Below the pieces are notes generated by a model. It was not told the DNA's origin and searched no databases. It worked only from the letters and a program-made list of their open reading frames with translations. This document shows positions 7,240-12,760 of a stretch of 15,569 nucleotides of DNA, in pieces. A program made the translations under genes and the position numbers. Source of the stretch: an uncultured Prevotella sp. (GTDB lineage: Bacteria; Bacteroidota; Bacteroidia; Bacteroidales; Bacteroidaceae); contig USCX01000022.1 in NCBI GenBank assembly GCA_900553285.1, positions 1 through 15,569 of the forward strand, written 5' to 3'. How positions within the stretch are numbered: the stretch's first letter is position 1; the number at the start of each line of letters is the position of its first letter.

Positions 7240-7902
7240 ATGAAAAAAGCGTTTACAATACTCGTTATGTTCGTATACGGTATAATTTCTTATGCTCAGA
7301 ATACCAGAATTTTCAAATATGACGCGACGGGCAATGTGGTGACTGATTCACGTTTTATCGAGCCTTTAGATCTGACGGCAGAACCTGAGTTCCATCCTGT
7401 CACTCAAACGGAGATTTTCTCTTCGGACAAAGCATATCAGTATGAACTTCTATTTTCACAGCTCGAAGGGGCAAATGACCCTGATATCTTTGAAGCTATT
7501 GACATCAAGTATGCGGGGAAAACGATTCTGAGCCTTCATGCATGGGAGGCATGGCAAGCTAATTCTTACACTACGAAAGACAAACTCATACCGGAGTATG
7601 TAACCGTCCGGCATTTGGATGTACACGTAACGGCTTTGATTTTCCTTGGCTGGTGCTATGACTCCACACCGCCATGGATAACTATCATCATCCTAAACCG
7701 GGACAAAGCCACATTAGTGTTCAACCAACGTGGTGTCGTGACAGAGTGCCGTACAGACCTGCCTTATGGGCTGAACCTCACTTATGTCGACGAAATCCAA
7801 GAGCTGGATAATGACGGCAACCTATGGCCGCCTGACAGCGAGTTGAAGAAGTTCCGCATCTGGCAGGAAGGACAGTACCTCCGCTTTACTCAGACGCAAT
7901 GA
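7240..7902 (+). CDS. Secreted tandem-paralog family protein, copy 1 (unknown function, immunity-like context)
   Basis: The 220-aa protein begins with a Sec signal peptide (MKKAFTILVMFVYGIISYAQ; likely cleavage after SYA), so the mature part would be periplasmic or outer. The mature protein starts with the family motif RIFKYDATGNVV and has YVTVRHLDVHVTALIFLGW, WITIIILNRDKATLVFN, an EC pair (VTECRTDL) and the C-terminal FRIWQEGQYLRF. I do not recognise the family. Copy 1 diverges from copies 2 and 3 in its first half and is visibly AT-richer there, but its last 150 bp match copy 2 at about 94%. It lies 58 bp after the broken amidase-like gene, and no clear promoter of its own was found. An inhibitor or immunity protein against that amidase is a context-based guess. 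Confidence 0.85.
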   Translation: MKKAFTILVMFVYGIISYAQNTRIFKYDATGNVVTDSRFIEPLDLTAEPEFHPVTQTEIFSSDKAYQYELLFSQLEGANDPDIFEAIDIKYAGKTILSLHAWEAWQANSYTTKDKLIPEYVTVRHLDVHVTALIFLGWCYDSTPPWITIIILNRDKATLVFNQRGVVTECRTDLPYGLNLTYVDEIQELDNDGNLWPPDSELKKFRIWQEGQYLRFTQTQ

Positions 7903-7907
7903 AAGGT

Positions 7908-7937
7908 GGTCTCCCGCTATCAACCGGGCGGGAGACC
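7908..7937 (+). terminator. GC-rich hairpin between copies 1 and 2
   Basis: GGTCTCCCGC at 7908-7917 pairs perfectly with GCGGGAGACC at 7928-7937 around a 10-nt loop, followed by TTATTAA. The tract after the stem is not a real U-run, so this may be a weak terminator, an attenuator or a stabilising 3' hairpin. A degenerate counterpart (GGTCTCTCG...GGAGTCCTTAT) lies after copy 2 near 8627-8660. Confidence 0.5.
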
Positions 7938-7956
7938 TTATTAACCAATTCACAAA

Positions 7957-8622
7957 ATGAGAACAATAATCATCTTTCTTTTATTCTTTCTTATGGGCGT
8001 AGCGGTTCAAGCCCAAACCGGAGAGCGCATCTTCACCTACGACGCGGCGGGCAACGTCGTGCCAAACGCCAAGTTTATCAGTGAACGGGTACTATGGAAC
8101 GACGGGGTAATAACAGTTCACGTAGCTGATGTCACGGTTCAATCCGCTGACAAGGCTTATAAGTATGATCTCCGCTTGTCACAGATGGAAGCCGTGGGCA
8201 ATCCCACATACTTTGACGTAATAGACATCCGTTGTGGCGGAAAGTCCATATACCATATTAAGTCCCAAGAAGCATGGAATGGAAGTTATGTATTAGATAA
8301 TGGTACTCGGTTAGGATACGTTACTGTTCGACATCTCGATCGTCACGTCACAGCTTTGGTGTTTCTCGGATGGAACTATGATTCCACTCCTTCTTGGATT
8401 ACGATCGTCATCTTAAACAAAGACAAAGCGACGATTGTATTTAACAAGCGCGGAGAAGTGACGGAATGTCGCACAGACCTGCCTTATGGGCTGAATCTTA
8501 CCTATGTCGACGAAATCCAAGAGCTGGATAATGACGGCAACCGATGGCCGCCTGACAGCGAGTTGAAGAAATTCCGCATCTGGCAGGAGGGGCAGTACCT
8601 CCGCTTTGCGCAGACGCAATGA
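7957..8622 (+). CDS. Secreted tandem-paralog family protein, copy 2 (unknown function)
   Basis: This 221-aa protein has a signal peptide (MRTIIIFLLFFLMGVAVQAQ, cleavage after VQA). It is followed by ERIFTYDAAGNVVPNAKFI, then VTVQSADKAYKYDLRLSQME, YVTVRHLDRHVTALVFLGW, WITIVILNKDKATIVFNKRG, VTECRTDL and FRIWQEGQYLRF. A central Cys (RCGGKSI) is shared with copy 3 but not with copy 1, and the EC in VTEC is common to all three. The start is set by the signal peptide; the leader before it (TTATTAAccAATtcacaaa) resembles that of copy 3. Copy 2 looks like a mosaic: its 5' part matches copy 3 (29 identical bases at 8128-8156 and 8847-8875), while its 3' 150 bp match copy 1. No function can be assigned from sequence. 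Confidence 0.87.
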   Translation: MRTIIIFLLFFLMGVAVQAQTGERIFTYDAAGNVVPNAKFISERVLWNDGVITVHVADVTVQSADKAYKYDLRLSQMEAVGNPTYFDVIDIRCGGKSIYHIKSQEAWNGSYVLDNGTRLGYVTVRHLDRHVTALVFLGWNYDSTPSWITIVILNKDKATIVFNKRGEVTECRTDLPYGLNLTYVDEIQELDNDGNRWPPDSELKKFRIWQEGQYLRFAQTQ

Positions 8623-8675
8623 GATGTGGTCTCTCGTCTGTCGGTGACAGGAGTCCTTATAAACAAATCTATAAA

Positions 8676-9341
8676 ATGAGAATGACAATTATTTCAATTT
8701 TGTTGCTTTTCATGAGCTCAACGATTTACGCCCAGACGAGCGAGCGCATTTTTGCCTACGACGCAGCAGGAGATGTTGTGCCCAACGCCAAGTTCATCGG
8801 TGAGCGTGAACTATGGAACGACGGAATCATCATGAAACATGAAGCCGATGTCACGGTTCAATCCGCTGACAAGGCATATACCTATACCCTCAGCCTCTCC
8901 CAGATGGAAACAGCTTCAAATGATATCAAACGCTTTGATGCCATTGATATCAAATGTGCCGGAAAATCCATTCTCAGAATAAAGTCAAAGGAGGCATGGG
9001 ATGGTGCATATCCGTTAGACGATGGCTCACGATTAGGATACGTAACGGTCAAGCACTTGGATGTACACGTAACAGCTTTGGTCCTCCACGGATGGTGCTA
9101 CGAGATACCATCGTGGATAACGGTTGTCATCCTGAACAAGGACAAGGCCACGATGGTATTCAACCAGCGCGGCGTCATCCAAGAATGCTCCACGGACAAC
9201 CACTACGGATTGAACCTTATCTACGCGGACCAATACCAAGAACTGGATAATGACGGCAAAAGATACCCCGCCGACAGCGAGTTGAAGAAGTTCCGCATCT
9301 GGCAGGAGGGGCAGTACCTCCGCTTTGCGCAGACGCAATAA
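8676..9341 (+). CDS. Secreted tandem-paralog family protein, copy 3 (unknown function)
   Basis: This 221-aa protein has the signal peptide MRMTIISILLLFMSSTIYAQ (cleavage after IYA). It continues ERIFAYDAAGDVVPNAKFIG, VTVQSADKAYTYTLSLSQME, YVTVKHLDVHVTALVLHGWC, WITVVILNKDKATMVFNQRG, IQECSTDNHYGL and FRIWQEGQYLRF. I chose ATG 8676 because it gives the same length and signal peptide as copy 2; an in-frame ATG at 8619 overlaps the end of copy 2 and would put 19 non-family residues before the signal. The middle resembles copy 1 (17 identical bases at 7615-7631 and 9057-9073), the 5' part resembles copy 2, and the 3' tail resembles the truncated remnant at 6316-6390. It ends just before a strong inverted repeat. 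Function unknown. Confidence 0.87.
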   Translation: MRMTIISILLLFMSSTIYAQTSERIFAYDAAGDVVPNAKFIGERELWNDGIIMKHEADVTVQSADKAYTYTLSLSQMETASNDIKRFDAIDIKCAGKSILRIKSKEAWDGAYPLDDGSRLGYVTVKHLDVHVTALVLHGWCYEIPSWITVVILNKDKATMVFNQRGVIQECSTDNHYGLNLIYADQYQELDNDGKRYPADSELKKFRIWQEGQYLRFAQTQ

Positions 9342-9347
9342 ACATCC

Positions 9348-9397
9348 CAGAGACATTTGTGCTGACGGCTTTCCGGATGTCTGCGCAAATGTCTCTG
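9348..9397. terminator. Long perfect inverted repeat after copy 3
   Basis: CAGAGACATTTG at 9348-9359 is the exact reverse complement of CAAATGTCTCTG at 9386-9397. One G-U pair and two further pairs extend the stem to 15 bp around a 20-nt loop. It begins seven bases after the copy 3 stop. The stem is followed by an A-run (9398-9403) rather than a T-run, so it is not a textbook plus-strand intrinsic terminator; it may be a 3'-end stabilising structure or the scar of a small element. Confidence 0.5.
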
Positions 9398-9784
9398 AAA
9401 AAACAAGAAACAAGATTGTTCCTTTCCATAATGATTTTACCCCTTCTCACCTCCCGCTCAATTGTTCGATGGACGGCCTTTACGGTCATAGCGATCCTGC
9501 TGATCGTTCTGCCATGGGCGGACTGCGAGCGCGGTGGGTGAGGGCGTCTGGATGGCCTTGTCCGGCGGATATTAGCGGTGTGGGTTTGTTTTATACGCCA
9601 TCCTATCCGGCGCAATACAGGTTGTGTTTGGAGGATCGGGACAATGGTTCTGTTTTCTTCTTGTGTGCACACTACTCCCCTCTTTTCAGCAGATAGAGAA
9701 GAACCCCGTCATGAATTTTTGTGCGTGCAGACCTTTCGTGAGATTGGTTTACGGTTGGCATTTGATGATGTCGGGGTGATATTT
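9398..9784 (+). other. Degenerate region with no recognisable intact gene
   Basis: No intact gene could be supported here. A 36-codon frame at 9431-9541 has one hydrophobic segment (AFTVIAILLIVLPWA) after a basic stretch and looks like a signal peptide or membrane anchor cut off by a stop. The following frames change every 100-150 bp without family motifs. The most economical reading is that this is the decayed N-terminal part of the MBG-repeat gene that becomes recognisable at about 9795. Confidence 0.45.
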
Positions 9785-11162
9785 GTTTGCTTGGTGAACA
9801 ACGAAAACGAGAGCGTGCTCGAAGAGCCGGTGGAGGTATTGGTGAATGCTGATAAGAGCAGCCCGGCGGGCACTTACACCATTTCGCTCTCCGGCGGCAA
9901 GGCCAAGAACTACGACATCACTTACGAGCCGGGCACGCTGACCGTGACGAAAGCGCCGCTCACCGCGAGGGTGAAGAACGCCGAGCGCACATATGGCGCG
10001 CCAAACCCCAGTTTCCAGATTGAGTATACTGGCCTGAAAAATGGGGAAACAGCCCCGGTATGGTCCACTCAACCAACCGTCAGCTGTGCGGCTACGGCAC
10101 GGAGCAACGTGGCGACTATGCCATTACGGCCACCGGCGGCGTGCCCCGCGATTATGAATTGTCGGGCATTGCGTCCGGACGTCTGACTGTGACGAAAGCG
10201 CCGTTGCAGGTTAGGGCAGGGAATGCGCAGAGGTTCTACTATGAGCAGAACCCGACGTTCAGGTGCATCTATGCGGGTTTTGTGAACGGAGACGACGAGA
10301 CCGCGCAGGCCAAACAGCCCACGGTGACCACTTCGGCCGTGCTGACGAGCAAAGCGGGAAGTTATCCGATCAAAGTGAGCGGCGGCACTGCGCAGAACTA
10401 TGATTTCACCTATTCGGACGGCGAACTTACCATCATGAAGCACAGCCTCACGGTGACTTCGCCCGACTACGAACGCGCCTATGGCGAGGAGAACCCCGAA
10501 ATCGAGTTGAGTTATACGGGCTTCGTCAACAACGAGACAGAAAGTGTCCTGGAGAAAAAGCCGACGGCTGTTTTCGAGGCCATGAAAACGTCGGACGTCG
10601 GCACATACAGCACGTTCATCAGTGGTGGCGAAGCGGATAATTATGACTTCGTCTACAAAGGTGGGACGCTCACCATCACGAAGGCCAACCAGACCTTGAC
10701 TTGGGCACAGGACTTGTCGCAGATCAACGTGGGCAGACAGATTGAGCTCAACGCGACGGCCTCATCCGGCTTAGACGTGACTTACATTCTACCTGACAAC
10801 AACTTCGTCTCGCTTTACAAGGCCGGTGCGCGCACGATGCTCGATTGCTACGGCACGGGCACGCTTATCATCCGTGCCGTACAGGAGGGGAACAAGAACT
10901 ATTACTCGTCAGAACGCTTGTCTAAAACGTTGACGGTGGTGGCTCCTACGGCCATATCGGACGTTGTGTATGACGACTATAAGCTTTTTGCGGCACCAAA
11001 AGCCATCACCTATCTGGTATTCCCAAAGGAGTGGAAGCCCGTGTGTATTCGCTCGATGGAGTTATGTTATACAAAGGTGGTGACGGGCAAGTAAACGTTC
11101 AAAGCGGCACATATATAATAGTGGTGGTCGGGAATAAGAGGACCAAGATTCTTGTGAAATAA
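9578..11162 (+). pseudogene. Frameshifted MBG-repeat surface protein with T9SS-like C-terminus
   Basis: From about 9795 the sequence encodes MBG-type repeats of about 80 residues: one N-truncated unit, then units from about 9954, 10200 and 10440. Each shows an AERTYG-type start, NPxFxxxYxGFVN, GTYxIxxSGGxAxNYD and LTVTKA. An Ig-like segment follows (NQTLTWAQDLSQI..., about 10683-10950), then a C-terminal tail resembling a T9SS sorting domain (VYSLDGVMLYKG ... SGTYIIVVVG ... KILVK). The frame breaks at about 10111, where restoring one G (GTGGGCGAC) rejoins SNV to GDYAITATGG, and again near 11005-11025, where a one-base loss shifts the tail out of the frame that otherwise stops at 11094. The N-terminus is missing or scrambled; 9578 is only the start of an open frame and not a supported start codon. 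The protein would have been a secreted adhesin-like surface protein. Confidence 0.75.
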
Positions 11163-11226
11163 ACAAGGGGCAACCTGTATCCGACAAAAGTTTGCCCCAG
11201 CACATTTTCGCTGATGAAATAAAGAG

Positions 11227-11273
11227 AGAAAAGGAGAATGTCCCGATTCTATGCCGGGGAATTCTCCTTTTCT
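11227..11273. terminator. Strong bidirectional hairpin terminator
   Basis: AGAAAAGGAGAAT (11227-11239) and ATTCTCCTTTTCT (11261-11273) form a perfect 13-bp stem, extended inwards by TCCC/GGGA after a one-base bulge. The A-rich left arm and T-rich right arm give U-rich 3' ends in both directions. It is placed to end the MBG transcript from the left and could also stop read-through from the right. Confidence 0.7.
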
Positions 11274-11440
11274 ATAATAATGAGACGACGTAAACCTTTA
11301 CACCTCCGTTTGCATCTTCATTTCGGCATGTATTTTTGTTTGGCGTTACTGCCTGTCGTTTTTTTAGAGAATAACCACCGATTGTTCCCGACGCTTGGTT
11401 TGGTAAAAAGACCCCGGCATGGCAATCCGCTGGAATGAGG

Positions 11441-11480
11441 TTATAAAAAATAGAGTTCGGTGGAGGAAGCCACCGAACTC
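11441..11480 (-). terminator. Rho-independent terminator of the hexosamine kinase gene
   Basis: On the minus strand, GAGTTCGGTGG (11480-11470) pairs with CCACCGAACTC (11463-11453) in a perfect 11-bp stem with a 6-nt loop. TATTTTTTATAA follows. This is a textbook intrinsic terminator about 65 bp past the stop of the kinase gene. Confidence 0.85.
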
Positions 11481-11544
11481 CGAGTGAAACACATTCTGTT
11501 CCGGTTCGTTGTGTCCGGAATGCTCGTACAATCTGTTACATATC

Positions 11545-12636
11545 TCAACACGTGGCGATGAAAGCCTGCATTTCGTCCTCGTGGGCCTCGGCGCTTTGGA
11601 GGAGCTTGAATTGGGCGCGGGTGCGGACGAGGTTGTGTTCGGGGTAGGCCGTTTTGTAGTATGTGTCGCCGTTCAGGTAGTCGGCCAGGAAGCGGACGGC
11701 TTGCATGTATGGGAAAAGTTTGGCGGCGTAGGGCAGGTTCTCGATTTCGATGGGACTGAGGAACGATCGGGCGGATTTCAAGTAGCCGGCAGCGAATGAT
11801 TTGAAAATCTCCATGTTGAAATTGATGTTGTTGAGATCTTTGTCGTCCTCTTTGCCGGTGTTGGCTGCGGAGCGGAGAAAATCGCCGAAATCTGAGAATA
11901 TGAAATTAGGCATCACGGTGTCGAGGTCGATGACGCAGAGAACGTTTCCGTCTTTGTCAAACATCATGTTGTCGACCTTGGTGTCGCAGTGGCAGATTCG
12001 TTTGGGCAGTTTGCCTTCGCGGTGCAGGCGTTCGCCTTTGCACATTTCCTCTGCGCGTTTTTCTATTTCATCCAGAAGGTCTTTCACTTCGGCCACCCGT
12101 CCGGCCTTGTCTTCTTTAACCGCATCACGTAGTTGCCGCAAACGGAATTCCATGTTGTGGAAATTGGGGATGGTTTCACCCAGTTCGACGGGAATGTCGG
12201 CCAGCATGGCTTGGAAGTTGCCAAAAGTCTCGCCCACTTCGAACGAGGACTCAGGGGTGACTGCGGTTTTGGTGACTGCGTCGGGAATGAAGAGCATGAT
12301 GCGCCAATAGGTTCCGTCTGTATGTTTGTAGTAGTACGTGTTACCCGATTTCAAAGGGACGAATGTAAGCACCTTGCGGTTTATGTCGCCTGTATGCTGT
12401 GCTTCAAGTTTGTGCCGGATGTGGGTTGTGACGGCAATGATGTTGTCCATCAGCATTCCGACGTTTTCGAAAATGGAGTTATTGATGTGTTGCAGCACGT
12501 AGTCGGGGCAGTCGGTTTCGGTCGTGACCACTTTGTAAGTGTCGTTGATGAGGCCTTTGCCGAGGGGCTTGATTTCGCCCACTGTTCCTTTGATGTCAAA
12601 CTGTGATACGATTTCTTTCAGTTCGTTGGTTTCCAT
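11545..12636 (-). CDS. N-acetylhexosamine 1-kinase-like (NahK-type) phosphotransferase
   Basis: This 363-aa cytoplasmic protein belongs to the aminoglycoside-phosphotransferase/choline-kinase fold. The catalytic loop HCDTKVDN (216-223; Asp218, Asn223) and the metal-binding IDLDTVMP (236-243; Asp237) are clear, followed by FSDFGDFLR (247-255). The IDLDTVMP...DFGD combination is typical of NahK, which phosphorylates GlcNAc or GalNAc at C1 to feed nucleotide-sugar synthesis or host-glycan salvage. The N-terminal lobe has GKGLINDTYKV (27-37) as its nucleotide-binding turn. The start codon is set by the family N-terminus and a short leader; a TAnnTTTG box lies about 60 nt upstream and an intrinsic terminator follows the stop. 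It is monocistronic, 124 bp after mutS2. The substrate could be another amino sugar, as this family is often misnamed. Confidence 0.82.
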   Translation of the reverse strand: METNELKEIVSQFDIKGTVGEIKPLGKGLINDTYKVVTTETDCPDYVLQHINNSIFENVGMLMDNIIAVTTHIRHKLEAQHTGDINRKVLTFVPLKSGNTYYYKHTDGTYWRIMLFIPDAVTKTAVTPESSFEVGETFGNFQAMLADIPVELGETIPNFHNMEFRLRQLRDAVKEDKAGRVAEVKDLLDEIEKRAEEMCKGERLHREGKLPKRICHCDTKVDNMMFDKDGNVLCVIDLDTVMPNFIFSDFGDFLRSAANTGKEDDKDLNNINFNMEIFKSFAAGYLKSARSFLSPIEIENLPYAAKLFPYMQAVRFLADYLNGDTYYKTAYPEHNLVRTRAQFKLLQSAEAHEDEMQAFIATC

Positions 12637-12696
12637 GGTTGATAGATATTGTGTTTAGTAAATTGGTTTGTGGCTGTTTGGTCTGTACGTATGGGG

Positions 12697-12704
12697 CAAA
12701 TGTA
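12697..12704 (-). promoter_or_regulatory. -7 element of the hexosamine kinase promoter
   Basis: Read on the minus strand, 12704-12697 is TACATTTG, a full match to TAnnTTTG, about 60 nt before the kinase start codon. No clear TTTG -33 box lies at the expected distance. Confidence 0.5.
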
Positions 12705-12760
12705 GGAAAAAAAGTGTTTGCGGACGAGGCTGCGGTCTTATTTATTACTAACGAGGCCGG

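Larger units (their letters stand above)
6316..9343 (+). repeat. Tandem array with a shared 3' cassette (four tails, three full units)
   Basis: The last roughly 70 bp of each family member, encoding DSELKKFRIWQEGxYLRFxQTQ and the stop, recur at 6316-6390, about 7831-7902, 8551-8622 and 9267-9343. The full units are spaced by 720 and 719 bp. Between copies 1 and 2 the final 150 bp (7753-7902 and 8473-8622) differ at about nine positions. Identity is highest at the 3' tail, while other segments match in different pairwise combinations, as expected from repeated unequal crossing-over or gene conversion. Confidence 0.8.
11163..11544. other. Intergenic region between convergent units
   Basis: This stretch of about 380 bases holds no supported gene. 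It contains a weak stem (GGGGCAA 11167-11173 with TTGCCCC 11192-11198) just after the MBG stop, the strong hairpin at 11227-11273 and the minus-strand terminator at 11441-11480. A 66-codon frame starting inside the first strong hairpin lacks family features and is not called. Confidence 0.6.

Noticed and set aside
7318..8790. YDAxGNVV motifs suggesting RHS/YD-repeat proteins
   Set aside because: The motif occurs only once per protein, right after the signal peptide, and is not repeated at RHS spacing; the similarity is probably chance.
9431..9541. Possible 36-aa single-span membrane peptide
   Set aside because: A hydrophobic segment is present, but without a promoter, conservation evidence or partner it is more simply the leftover N-terminus of the decayed gene to its right.
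6257..11162. Insertion sequence, phage or integrative element as the source of the accessory block
   Set aside because: No transposase, integrase, terminal inverted repeats at both ends, tRNA or attachment-site duplication could be seen.
11238..11438. Plus-strand frame of 66 codons with a hydrophobic stretch
   Set aside because: Its start lies inside the strong hairpin at 11227-11273, the composition is Arg/His/Leu-rich without motifs, and no promoter precedes it.
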